A stretch of DNA of 64,000 bases from Halichondria panicea. Taxonomy: Eukaryota > Porifera > Demospongiae > Suberitida > Halichondriidae. The stretch covers positions 2,514,001 to 2,578,000 of the forward strand of contig NC_087389.1 of assembly GCF_963675165.1 (NCBI RefSeq). The letters are read 5' to 3'. Below the pieces are notes generated by a model. That model saw only the letters and a program-made list of their open reading frames with translations, ran no database searches and was not told where the DNA came from. Below are positions 33,576-45,397 of this stretch, piece by piece; the stretch's first letter is position 1; each line of letters opens with the position of its first letter. A program made the translations under genes and the position numbers.

Positions 33576-33961
33576 GTCCGAGATCCTAAATTAGTGGGTG
33601 GGGCTGCTATTTTCAGTCTGGTTTCTGGAGTTTGTTGTGCAGCTGCCACTGCTGATTTTTTGCATGATGGTAGATCTAGCTAAGAAGAAGTACAGGAGGC
33701 ACAGAAACTAGAAATATCTCAAGCTACGCAGTCTAAAGTAGTGTCCGGATAACGGTACCTTCGTCCGTATTTTGATTATTTCGGACTCGTTTTTGAGAGC
33801 TCGTGACCAGTGCGTCGTTGTGAGGAACAGGCTGAGAGTTGGCTGCTAGGTAGTACCAAGCACCAGTGACTTGTAGATGTGGCTAAAATCTGGATAGCTG
33901 CTTTGAGTCCATGGAAAACGCGTCCGAATATAGGTATAGTCCGAGGTTTGATTACTTACTC
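33576..33961 (-). repeat. Right terminal inverted repeat, 386 bases
   Basis: Starts GTCCGAGATCCT on plus and ends GATTACTTACTC, followed by TA. Same length as the left arm. Confidence 0.85.
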
Positions 33962-34044
33962 TACTTAAATTTCTATAAGCGAGCATAATTCCATAAAAAA
34001 TTGTAGCATAAGCATAATCAGATCAGGTTTCTCATACACCGAAC

Positions 34045-34400
34045 ATTTGGCTCTCTCCATTAACACAGATGGTTCTTCCGAGCTTTTGGCCAGTGTACCT
34101 CGTTATTAACAATCTCCCACCACATATCCGAATGAACGAGGAAAACATTATCTTGTGTGCTGTTTGGTGTGGCTCAAAAAAACCGGCCATGCATCCGCTG
34201 CTTAAACCCATTAATCCGTAAAATTGGTATTGAAATGTTAACACCGGCTGCGGCTGGTAAAAAAGTCTTTACCAAAGCTGCCATCTTGAGTATGAAGCAA
34301 TTTAATGGATCGATAGTGCGGCCCTTGCTAGCAGTCTAAATAAGGCCGAGAAGCCTTTTATCTCGGACGGTATGTTAAGGAGAAGATTTGTTGAATCAAA
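34045..34400 (+). pseudogene. CACTA (EnSpm-like) transposase fragment
   Basis: Frames give INTDGSS, then FWPVYLVINNLPPHIRMNEE, ILCAVWCGSKKPAMHPLLKP, and further AAILSMKQFNG. This is the order seen in tnp2-like transposases of animal CACTA elements (TDG..WPV.L.I..LP...R..N..L..W.G..KP...L..P...KQFNG). The frame shifts three or more times, and no zinc knuckle or element ends are seen. It lies just outside the pogo-like element and is older. Confidence 0.55.
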
Positions 34401-35086
34401 AACCCCCACACGAGTTCAGTCGCTCTCCTCGGTCACTATCAGCTCATCTCAAGTTACACTCTCTATTACTCCTATTACTCCCTTCCACTTCTCCTGCACC
34501 ATTACGCACTCTTTGTTGCAGTAAAGCAATTCATTTCCTTCTCCAATCATCTCAGAAGAACTACTGAAGGACTATGTACAGTTTCTCTATGGTGAAAGAA
34601 GCTGAAATTCACATGCACATGCACTAACTCACATTCCCAAATTTATACAACACTGGGGGACTCATCAGCACTCAAAAACATGATTCATGGAAAGTGCCAT
34701 AGCTGGTATTTGCTGCCATGACGACAAGCAAATGTGAAGACAGTGACACCATCGATTTCATCACAACCAAGAAACCCCGAGGCAAAGATGGGTGAACATC
34801 TCTACAAAATAGGACGATCCAGTGTCACCGAAGAAGAGTCGGTACTCAACACGTTAACACCTTCAGTCGTGCCTTTTCCTTTTATAATGGGGTGGTTTAC
34901 TATTCACGGGACAAACGTGACAGCACTGTCTGTACCTACAGTAACTCTCGTGGAAAACCAAGCTTTTGTCGAATCGAAAAGGAACCATTGTCCGAAAATT
35001 GACATGAAATCCTTGTCGAGAACTCTAAACTCTAAACTTGTACAAGCATGTAGACCATGTCACTCATTAAGCATTATTAAGCATTA
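34401..35086. other. Unrecognised sequence, one open frame
   Basis: A 118-residue plus frame (34734-35090) contains EEESVLNTLTPSVVPFPFIM and ends at the piggyBac-like insertion. It is not recognised and may continue the CACTA remnant. Confidence 0.25.
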
Positions 35087-35090
35087 TTAA

Positions 35091-35991
35091 CCCTTTCCCG
35101 GCTTTAATTAAAAAAACAAAATACAGAATAAATACACATTTTTCTTTAAAAATACATATCTCATGAACCATGCATTGTAATCACTTGCAACTATTTCCTA
35201 CAGGTAGCCCATATCCTGGGGGTACCATGACATCATCATCGTTACCTAGCAACTGACCACCCCCCACTAATTAACGATTTTTTTACACATTTCACAATTA
35301 TGAACATAAACAATATTGTATGAAGGCATTAAGTAACTAAAGACACTAAATAAGTGTTCTCAATGTTCTCACGGTGACATGGTTCAATCAGGATCAGCAG
35401 AAACTTCTCTGCGAGGTCGTATCGGCAGACGCTCTTTTCCCGGGAAATGTTTTCTTCACCTACACACAGGTTTACAAGTTCAATGGTGGCTCATGATGTC
35501 CACTTGTGTACTAACTAGACTAAGCATACCATACTGAAGCTATCCAGACTACATATGATACTCCATAGTTACTTACAAGGTCCAGGACTTTGGTTCATGC
35601 TCAGGAGCTTCTTCCACCGGTTCTTCAGGCTCTATATTTATAGCTTGACCTCTGAAAAGTAGTTTCCTCTCTTGGTATGATCCCAGTCACTGTCCTCTTA
35701 CTCAACAAGGCCATAAGCATCGTTATTCTCACTGTCTAGCTGCCCTAGAACCTCGCTGAGGTTGTACTACAAAGATCTTGTAGCCATTATCAAACGGTCA
35801 CTTTTCTTTCGACAGTACTGCACCAAGCGTACCTCGAGGCAAGATATTAAAGATACCATGTGAAAGAGCAGCCCAATGCGCATGTGCTGGTACCTACAGC
35901 GTGTGCATAGCTCCAACACAGTGCCCACAACCATGTTTTGAAAATTATCACTACCGTTGCCGTCATATGACGGCTAAAGCCGGGAAAGGGT
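35091..35991 (-). mobile_element. piggyBac-like non-autonomous element, copy 4, complete
   Basis: TTAA at 35087-35090 and 35992-35995 flank ends CCCTTTCCCGGCTTTA and its inverse TAAAGCCGGGAAAGGG. The subterminal palindrome GCCGTCATATGACGGC is at about 35961. It is homologous throughout to copies 1-3 in the opposite orientation to copy 1. No catalytic domain. It is the best-preserved member here. Confidence 0.8.
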
Positions 35992-35995
35992 TAAA

Positions 35996-38630
35996 CTGAC
36001 TGTGTTAGTCAAGACAAACCAGCATTCTGACAACCAAACAATTTTGAGAGATTTGTTCTATTATTGTTCTATTATTGTTTACATACTGCTATAATAATTA
36101 GCAGCCACATCTACAACTCAATCTATAATAATAAGAGACATGGCTGCTTCATGCCAATTTAATTGAGACAACAATTCAAGATGCAGATCTTCATTTCTAA
36201 CAATTATTTCTAACAATTATTTGATTTGATTATAGGTCCTTGAGGTTGAGGCTGATGGGGAATACCTCTTTATCCTGGTTCTCTTTGATGACGAAAGTGT
36301 GCAATTTATTAGATACGTAGAACTAATAGTGTATCAGTTTGTTCACGGAAAAACATAATTTATATGCAAGTAGAATCATTATCTAGTGTCAGATTGCAAT
36401 CAGTGCAATCAGATTATTCACTTAAACTCACTTAAACCAACAAGACATATCTGACATTATAGCTGGTTTGAATTTTGTCAGATTGCAATTGGAATATTCA
36501 CAGAATCTGATATCCTGAAACTTGGCTAGTCAGACTTTTGTTGGAGATTTTGCACACAGACACTGATCAGGATCAATCTGACACCATCTGAACAGAACTG
36601 ACGAAATTCTTACAAGAATTTTTAGTTGGGTACCTGGCAAGGAATTCTCACAACCCACTGTCTGTACATAACAATACTGCATGCACTTTGACCTTTGTTT
36701 AAGAACAAAAAACGGGTACGTACCCTTTTTCTTGGCGCGACATTGCTTGTGACATTATCATGTACATGTACGTCTGAGTCGGATGTACATAACAATACTG
36801 CATGAACCTTTGACCCTACTTCAGAACATACCCGACATGCGACCAAGCACTCTTGCACCTTGCATGACATCATTGTCTGAGTCTGATCCAGATCCACTGT
36901 ATGATACTGTGTACCTTAGTTCACACCTTAGTTCACACCACACACACCCTTCTTCCCGGTAGACCCGCATTTTACCTGCATGAAAAACAAATGCACAATC
37001 TTAATACAGATGCAGGCAAGCACACCATTTGTTTTCTGGAGATTCTTCAGCCCTTCTTTTTCTTTGTAGTGCTTTTCCTTTTTCCTTCATCTATTTCATC
37101 TCCACTTATCATCGAAAAATTAGACTTTGGCAATATATATTATGTTGGGTAGAATTAGAGTAAAGTCGTGGCTGTTTGTTTATGTCTACTAAATCTAATG
37201 GAGTTTGTACTTTCGTTTCTTTCGCTTAAATTGTGATGTCTCGTCTATTCGTGTCTCTTGGCGTCATCATTATTTTTCTCCACCCCTAGAGAAAAAGGTG
37301 ATTAAAATGTTATCTCTTTACACTCTTTACACTCGAACTGTCCCACTAAACATTTCCGTATTTTGAAATAAAGTGAGGGAAGTGAAAGACCAGTGTGTGC
37401 ATATAGGGCGTAATATTCTTTTCCTGAAACCCTTGACACTTGTGCTTCAAGCTCAAGAAAAGGTCTTTCGCCTATCATGACCTACTAGTAAACTAACACT
37501 ATACCTTTTGCTCAACCACTTCACTGGGAGGTGGAGTCCAGCTAGAAACCATTGAGCCAGACCATATAAATAATTTAGTACTCACTTGAATTTCTTCCTT
37601 CAGTAGGTCAGCAAACTAGACGTTCCAGAAACGTCCATTCGAAATGTCCTGAAGCCCTGAAGCTTTGCCATCTGGACCCCTTGCTCGTCTGTAGTGTTTG
37701 TAGGTGAGTGTGCGTTTCCTAGTCTGTCGTTTCCTTGTCTGTCTTGTTTAGCAGATCTCTAGAATGAGATTTCTTGTTAAAACGTCAGCTATACGTAGGA
37801 GTAGGTGTAGCTCATCGCTCTATGCAGTAGTGGTGTTGTAATTGATGTAATTGATCCTAGTCGTTTACTGCTGGGAAGTGCGCGCCTTTTTATACATTCT
37901 CTTGCCAGGAAAAACTCAAGGCGGTACTCTGTTTCATCAACAGTGAGTAGTGGGTGTGAAATAATGTCGTTCAACTCCTTCAATACCTCAGATAGTCCTG
38001 AACTAATTGTTTCATACAATTGTTTCATACGACTCTTCGCCTGTCAATATAAAAATATTTTCACCACTTTCTCGTTTAATATTTTTATTGTTAAGCTTAC
38101 CCATGCCTGATAAAACATTGTCTTGAATTTCTGGAAATGCAAATGAGATATTGAATGATCTTGTGACCATTACTTTTACTGGTTGGGTGATAGCTTTCCC
38201 TGAATGAACCCATAATAATAGTTCTAGCTAGGGATTGCAGCTTTCGGATAAGGACCTTCGAGATATCGGATGTCGAGAGAGTTGTTAATTGAGAGTAATT
38301 TCGGTACAGTGGAGACACTCAATTCATGATAAGCTTCGTCACTCACAGCAAACCTGTCAAGAGCTTGCTGTACCCTCGCAGAATCGTTTTGATGTTGTGG
38401 CTTGTATGGGAGATCTGCGTAGCTCTAAAGATTCTGGCTGGCTCCTCCATACGCTCAACCTACACAGAGAGCATGAAAGACTTGCCACACAACATAGCTA
38501 GCTACTCATCTGTGTGTATGCTGTTACAACAGTGGCTCCTCCACACTCAATCAACCTACCTACACGGAAGACACATGAAAGACACACTACACTGCTAAAC
38601 AAGCTATGGCTGAAGACCGAATGATTCACA
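35996..38630. other. Mostly intergenic
   Basis: A possible plus exon after an AG at 36234 reads VLEVEADGEYLFILVLFDDE. A segment beginning GTACATAACAATACTGCATG recurs at 36653 and 36785, about 130 bases apart. A minus frame at 37789-38028 reads LSEVLKELNDIISHPLLTVD and could be an exon. None is recognised. Confidence 0.25.
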
Positions 38631-38639
38631 ATGCTAGCT

Positions 38640-39519
38640 TTCGTTTTACCTGTCGTGGTGATACCTCGTGACCTTTGTTGATGTGTGCTCTTGTTGAGCT
38701 GTGGTAGGTATACTTGTTTCAGGGATCGTTGTTGGCTGTGGAGATTCAGTGGATAGTTGCTGCTCAATTTCAGAATACGATTCTGCTTGATGCGAAGAGG
38801 TTGTATTCTCCAGCAAGTACGGCATACCCCCCGTACCGTATCCTTCTTGCTACCTTGCTAGCTTGTTCTGCAAGCCTTTTCTGCAAGCCTTTTCTCCAGA
38901 CGATCGCCATGCTATTAACTAAGCTAATGAATGTCTCTTCTGCCTTCTGGAATAGAGAGAGAGAAGTTTGGCTGTACTTGTGGTTCTGTGTGTCATGTAA
39001 TCCTACGTCGTAGTACTTTCATACTTTCATCACTGAAATAGGCCAGAGCATATAAAATTTCTGGAATGATTGACAAAACTCCATGATACAACCAGGATTT
39101 GCTTCCTCACGTACAGTAAGATTTGAATCAGGCAGAACTCCTTTGAGCAAAATTGGAGAGTAAATTACTCCACTGGTTTGCATTATACGGAATCCTACTT
39201 CTTGTATAGCCTTCTCTGCAGTAGCGCACCACAGGCTTTTACATGGGGATGATTTGGAGTGGATTCTGTTTGACCATTTACTAATGTACGAACGCAATCA
39301 GCACTGAGGGCTCGAGTCCAGTTCAGAAGCGCGCTTGACAAAGTACTTCATGCATTTTACGATAAACACCGATGAAGAAGCTGACGCTGCTTTCCAAAAT
39401 AACAGGAGCACCAAGAGCAGGATTGTTGGTATTTTGACATCCCTGTGGAACATGTACTTCCTCCAGCCTATATATCCACAGAATGTATAAATGTTATTGG
39501 TGCTCATAATTATGATCAT
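38640..39519 (-). CDS. Hypothetical gene remnant, minus strand
   Basis: Consecutive minus-strand open blocks read YFVKRASELDSSPQC, then in-line after one stop SYISKWSNRIHSKSSPCKSL and AEKAIQEVGFRIMQTSGVIY, then SNLTVREEANPGCIMEFC (39019-39519). A further block near 38990-38810 reads QKAEETFISLVNSMAI and KVARRIRYGGYAVLAGEYN. The length of coherent, protein-like sequence suggests one broken gene. Family not recognised. Confidence 0.3.
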
Positions 39520-39759
39520 TGTTTGTGACAGAGAGTGTGGTGTATATAATACTCATGCATGTATATTTTACATGCATGCATTTAATTACTAGTAATCACA
39601 AATCACAAATGCATGACACAAGGGCGAGCGTGTTAGCAGTACAGGTGTTTTGATGCATGTTGTTAGACTCTAACGAAACCATACCTTGCTCTCGAGGACG
39701 GTCTTAATATGGAGTGGTCCAATCCCTAAAGAAGGGCCCACTGGTGGTGGTTCTGTGCA

Positions 39760-40010
39760 AGAGCACATTATCGATGTACTTGGCGCAATTGATGCCCCCT
39801 TGACTGAAGTTGTCTATTTGTTAGCTACAATTTATTAGTGACAGCCAATGTAGATGTCCCTAAAATGGCAGTAGTAGTTGAACGACTTGAGGCTGTAGTT
39901 CGTGAATTGTGGCCCACATGGGCCCATGTGATAGGAACCATAATTGACGAACTGCCTGAAGTTGAACTTTCTGCCGAGTGCTTGGTTGAACTGAGAGTTT
40001 GACTGTCAGC
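39760..40010 (+). pseudogene. Third copia element: gag fragment
   Basis: Frames give EHIIDVLGAIDAPLTEVVYL and, after a break, LVTANVDVPKMAVVVERLEA. The latter matches the end of the copia gag domain. It probably belongs with the copia pieces at 40.96-42.2 kb on the same strand. Confidence 0.5.
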
Positions 40011-40959
40011 GATCACTGGCTAAGTATATCCACAGACTAAAGTACAAGTACAACTTACACAAGACTCGAGAAGTTGAAGGGACAATTTGGAAGTATAGTG
40101 TCTGGAGGTGGGCGTCTATCCAAAGCAACAATCCTGTATCTAACGACCACCATCTAACGACCGACCTCTGAGTATTCCACAACGGTGTTACGGAGACCCT
40201 CGTTGAAGTGAGGGGTCATACACCGATGACCCTGGTGTATCGTTTGCAGAAGATTTGCAGAAGATTTGAAGGAAAACCGCTTGTCTGTTTCCCGACCAAT
40301 TCGTAACAGTCTCGCTCATACTTTCCGCATTGATAACATGCTTCCAAACACGGTCAACACCTTGAATCCAACACAGGGATAGGGATACGACTCGTGGTGA
40401 CACTCTTCAATAATAGTCTGGCTAGTGGCTAGTAACAAAACCGTTAATAATCAATCACAATTTTCTTCCGAGCTTGAGAGATGAGAGCTAGCTTAGCCTC
40501 CTTGTCTACTATCTATGGCACAAGTAAGATAATAGTCTATATATATCATGTCTCAGTACAGAGCTAGCTGGTACATGGGATACATGTCTGATGTAGATCT
40601 AGATCTAGCATTAGTAACGTTAGTAAAGCAATCCTTGACATGCAATCCTTGACATCTTGGTCTACAAAGCTCACTTCTCATTTCTCTTTACCTCTTTACC
40701 CATGTTCCTGTGCATCATTACTGTGTGGCTTGTGCTACACCTTGTGCTACACCGAGTACTATTTTTATCTTCAAATTTGATCTACTGGGCGAGGCTATAG
40801 GCTCTTTCACAATAATGATTGTTTTTTGTACATGTTGGGATGCATGAGCACATTAATTTTAATACCCTGTATGGATCTAAGTATCAATTGAAGATTAAAG
40901 TTTCTCTGGAGCCGCCCCCACATCACAGACAAAAATTAATTATAAGGTCAAAGTTCATG

Positions 40960-41390
40960 GACATATTCCTGTCTTTAGGATGTTTTGAGGCGTCACAAAA
41001 AGGCATTCAAAGGCGAAGGGAAGAAAGGCAAGAAAGGACAATCTGATTGTAGAGGATGACAAGGTCAAGTTTACAGTCGGAAGATGATGGTGCATTGGTT
41101 GTTGGTGATTCGGTTGCCGGTCAGCAAATTGGATTGTGGATTGTGGATGATAAGAACTTGTTTGTGGAGTTTGTTTGTGGAGTTTGTGGAGTTTGAGTGC
41201 GATTGAGATGAAGTTGCCAGACGGGCCGAGGAAGTTATTGCATGTGCCGGTCGAATTGTGAGTCATGTGATTGACTCACTGCTACTGCTACAGTTGTTTC
41301 TGTTGATTTCCGTTGGCACAGGCGTTATGGACACCTAAATGGTCAGCAGTTGTCGTCCGAGGCGTTGGTTGACGGTTGAGAGTTCCGTAC
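40960..41390 (+). pseudogene. Third copia element: gag tail, protease region, pre-integrase
   Basis: Reads HKKAFKGEGKKGKKG (basic nucleocapsid-like), then MKLPDGPRKLLHVPVEL (the LPDG linker), then RYGHLNGQQLSSEALVDG (GAG-pre-integrase). Stops and duplications (near 41135-41180) interrupt it. Confidence 0.5.
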
Positions 41391-41815
41391 CGTAGCCAAC
41401 AAGTTGGTATAGGCAGAACAACCAAAAACTGTCATACCGACCTAGAAGGAGGTAAGACAGGGTTTCTGCCCACAGGTAGACCACTTCTCAACTCTCCATT
41501 CTGCTAAGTGAGTTCACCTTCAGACCTAAGGTATTCCACAAACCAATCAGACTTAGAGAACATAGAGAACACCCCAAGAGAACACCCCATCCTTCCGCTT
41601 CAGAAAATACACCCAGACGTACCGCGAGAAATCATCAATAAAAGTAAATACTCTGCACCACCAACCGACTTCACATTCATCTTTCCACAAATGTGAACCA
41701 GCAGTCCTGTGATGTTTCCCAATAGTACAGGGCCCACAAAAACCAATCTGCTTCACCCGGAAGGTGTTCTACAGTCGTGATGTCGTGATGTGAAACTGGT
41801 GTTGAGTTGAGAAGG
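41390..41815 (-). pseudogene. Third copia element: integrase start, inverted
   Basis: On the minus strand 41756-41553 reads MKQIGFCGPCTIGKHHRT (zinc region), then RVFTFIDDFSRYVWVYFLKR, the copia integrase core with its first Asp. It lies between plus-strand pre-integrase (41.3 kb) and plus-strand RT (42.0 kb), so it is back to front relative to its neighbours. Confidence 0.65.
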
Positions 41816-42210
41816 TGCAGTTGGAACTGACAAGCAAAGATGATTTTGTTGATGGTGATGATGGTGAAGACTGTGGTGAAGACTGTTCGCAGGAAGACCA
41901 GTGTGTCTGTATTGAGAAGCGGTTTCTAGTCCAAGGTGGAAACAAGCCATGGCAGATGACAACGAGGTATCCACTTGCCACTTGGTCACTTGCCACTTGG
42001 TCGAAAGGTTGTCGGTTCTAAGTGGGTTTATAAGTGACGGTGATGGTCGAGTCGAACGGTACAAGGTGGCGCAAGGCTGCACTTAAACCAGAGTACGACT
42101 CTCCGGTAGTCAGTCACTGAGGATCATTGTTGGACTTGCTGCTAAAGTTACATCAGCTAGATGTAACAACTGCAGCCGCAACTGCAACCGGACGGTTTTA
42201 GGGACAGGCT
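41816..42210 (+). pseudogene. Third copia element: linker and RT start
   Basis: After an acidic linker (SKDDFVDGDDGEDCGEDC) the frames give VVGSKWVYK near 42009-42032 and then RVERYK, with LHQLDV near 42148. These are the opening motifs of copia reverse transcriptase. The catalytic YVDD part is missing. Confidence 0.5.
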
Positions 42211-42524
42211 ACTTCTCGGGGCACCAGCTACTGCGTACTTGATAGTGACAGCAGCTCTGATTCAGATGACGAAAAGGCGAAAGGCTAAGATCCCAGAGTC
42301 TTGGTGATACAGATAAGGTAAGGAAAACGCATCCAGCATTAAGGACATATTGTGTAAAAATGTGGATAGAAACAGCCGAGCATTCGAGATAAGTATAGAA
42401 ATTATATTCTTACAATAAGTAATGGTGGATGTTTTCCGAAGCGAATAATTCCAGTCCTATGTAGAAAGAGGGGATGAAGGATGGGTGTATGGGTTAAATG
42501 GTTAAATCCTACATTTGATGCTGC

Positions 42525-42625
42525 GGATATACGTGGTCTGTTTTACGTGGTCTGTTTACGTGGTCTGTTTACGTGGTCTGTTTATATATATACGTGGTCT
42601 GTTTAATAATTATCTGTAATAACAT
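42525..42625. repeat. TACGTGGTCTGTTT short tandem array
   Basis: Five near-identical copies of TACGTGGTCTGTTT with TATATA inserted once, and a degenerate sixth copy (ACATGGTCTG). Confidence 0.8.
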
Positions 42626-44272
42626 GGTCTGATACAAATCCTGTCAGACAGGGGTCGTCCCGCAGGCTTTGGACTTTGAAGGCAACCGTAGAGTCACTGG
42701 CATACGGGTTACCAACTTTGTTGACCAAAGACTTTGAACCAGGCTTATGCGCTTATGCAACTTATGCTAGGCCATCACAAGTGATCCACACAATTCCAAC
42801 TGACCAACCGCCTCCCAAAATGGCAGTCAATGATGTACAAGGAAATTGAAACTTTAACTTCATTTGGTATGCACTACTCGACAGATGTCTAATCGATCCC
42901 ATTCGATGAAGTGGCATTTTTGAGAGAGGAAGCTCGCTTTTGGCTTTCCCAAAACACTCGTTGAAACCAGGGGGATAACAGAATCGTCTATGATCTGTGA
43001 CAGATAGCTCACAAAGTTGCTTCTCTGTTCAATTACCTTTTTGAGTTTCTGCCACTCTGCTCTGTTGATGTAGAAGTTTCATTCGTTTGTACTAGTTCTG
43101 AGCCTGTTTAACTCGGCACACGTGTCTCTAGTGGAACGAAGGTTCATGGCACTGGTTTGATTCCACAGGCACAAGAATCTGACATCCACCATTCGCAAGA
43201 GCATGCCAAGAAAGATCACTGTGCTTGACGGCATGCTTGGAAATATGGACGTCCGATACATTCAACCATCCTCCTATTCAAGTATAGAGTCTAAATGAAA
43301 AACCGTTCACAGCACAATGGCAATCTTTAGCCTCTGCCTGAGGGTGAGCATCTTTCTCGGGATGGTAACTTTCAATTCACTGGCTCTCAACTTCCTAAAT
43401 TCATTCTTGCGGTTCAAATTCTGAATTTTCGGGTAAGTGCAAACAAAGACTATGCAAAACTTCTATATTAGTATTTATTGATCTAGTATACAATTACAAA
43501 CTGCAATTACATATCTGCTAGAGGGAGCCTACAAAACTGGCCTATTATTCTTATTATTCTGCTTCTGCTTCAATTCTACTTCAATTCTACTAAGCAAGGA
43601 GAACGCTATGCAATCCCGCCAAAACGTGATTACGTAACAGGAGTGTTTCAACGGATATCATTGCACTTATCTATGATTTTTCTTGCTATTATTACGCTAT
43701 TTCTTGTACATGTCAAAAACATGCACTGTGCTATCATTATAATTCTCAAGACAAAGTAAGTATTTATAGTATGCGTTATGTATGCATTATGTGTAAGTCT
43801 ATATTATGTGTAAGTCTACAAAGGTAGTCAATTTTTGCAAAGGTTCCCAGCTCTGGCATTGACGCTTGAACTTTAATGAGAAGGTTTAATGAGAAGGTTA
43901 TTAAAGCGAGTGATGACTAGATAAAATGATAGGGTACTGAGCCTCGGCTTCAAATTGTACCTGTGTTCATAGTGACATAGTGACCTTGTTTTTGGTTTGC
44001 TCACTACAGAATTGGCTTCAGTATTTCCAGGAGTGCAAGCCAGGTTCCAGAGTCACTGTAATAGTGACTACAGCAACATCAGGATCCAGAACAGAACAGA
44101 ACTAATTTGCCCAGAAACGCTGAATTGAAGTTACTTATTATGCCTCGGTGCGCATGCGTGCGCGTGTGTGTGTTGTGTGTGTTATAGAAATAGAATTGAA
44201 CAATTATTTATCACAGAACATGTGAATGTGAAATGTGATTGATTTCTCTATTAATTATTATGCTTGGTTATT
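42626..44272. other. No supported gene
   Basis: Short frames only. A GT-rich run lies at 44155-44190. Duplications include GGTTTAATGAGAA near 43878 and AATTCTACTTC near 43570. Confidence 0.25.
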
Positions 44273-45397
44273 CCATAGATAAACGAACAGAAAGGGATTG
44301 GAAACGCCTCACGTGATCCATTACAACAATCTCAACGTGTGACTCAGAATAGGACTCAGAATAGGCTTGTTACGCTCCAGAATCTATGCACTGGTTGAGC
44401 TCTGCCCACTTTTCTCTTCAGCCGATTTCTACAGGGGGAAATCCAGGTATGCACTGAACTTCTAGCATCCACATGGTTTCCCAGATAGCTCCAACTGATG
44501 CTCCAGTACGCTCACTGCCAGTTGTGCTTGGATTTGTGCTGCTTACATTTTAAGGTTTTGTTCCTCTCACTTTTGTAAGTCTATTACTTACTGAATGCTG
44601 TATTATATGAAAGCTCATATTCAATAGAATGGGAATAGCCATCAATCCTGGCATTCTATTATAAAAATAATAATTGGTAACTACTTGTAGTAAATTTTCT
44701 CTATCATGTTACCGTTCCTCCACAGTGACTTCTAAGTTAGCGTGATTAGCGTGAGTAGCGTGTTTTCTAATTGTTTATGCATAGTAGAATAGGAATATGA
44801 CATTTATTTTTGGTATTGTTTTAATACCTGGATATGAGCCATGTGTACCTTTCATCATTACCTTTCATCATTACATACATTTTTGACGCTCTGTGTGTGT
44901 ATATACTTTGTGTGTGTATATACTTTGTGTGTGTATATACTTTGTAATGATTTTAACATGTCATGTTTGTACGTATTGTGTTAATTTTGTAGGAGTTATC
45001 AATGACAAGCTTCTCCCAGAGACCCAGGAATAAATTGTTGTACAATGTTACAATTGTACTAGTGTAACTAGATCTAACAAGTTGGACAATTATTAGATCT
45101 AGTTGGACACAACACAACAACAGATCCTCTCATCATAAGTTAACATCATAAGTTCAGCAGATGCATCTTCTTCAGTGATGTAAACAGTAGCATACTCCAC
45201 CAAAGTTGAACCTGTAACAGTCCAACATAATTTTACAGATTCTAGATGCTGTTCCTACGGGTCGTTGCTATGGACTTGCAGTGGAAGAAGAGTTATTTTA
45301 GAGCTTCCTGTCATGTGACCGTAACTAGTGACCGTAACTAGCCTCTTACGTGGGCCAGATAGGCGTTTCCAATCCCTTTCTGTTCGTTTATCTATGG
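44273..45397. mobile_element. Element with perfect 37-base inverted ends
   Basis: The 37 bases at 44273-44309 (CCATAGATAAACGAACAG to GGAAACGCCT) are the exact reverse complement of 45361-45397. About 1.05 kb lies between, without a recognisable protein but with duplications (GACTCAGAATAG near 44341, TGTGTGTATATACTT three times near 44893). Interpreted as a non-autonomous DNA transposon; target duplication not identified. Confidence 0.6.

Larger units (their letters stand above)
28577..33961 (+). mobile_element. Young pogo/Tigger-like DNA transposon with long TIRs
   Basis: A 5385-base element is flanked by TA on both sides (28575-28576 and 33962-33963), the Tc1/mariner-pogo target duplication. 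Its ends are 386-base inverted repeats that differ at about one position by eye. On plus it carries a transposase with HTH and DDD motifs (29216-31189), followed by a series of tiny exons including a 12-member exon array (31722-33093). On minus it carries a short ORF next to the right end. Near-identical ends and almost no short tandem duplications indicate recent activity. Confidence 0.85.

Noticed and set aside
43079..43261. Possible gypsy-type fragment near 43.1 kb
   Set aside because: A loose resemblance only, with no catalytic motif or consistent frame.
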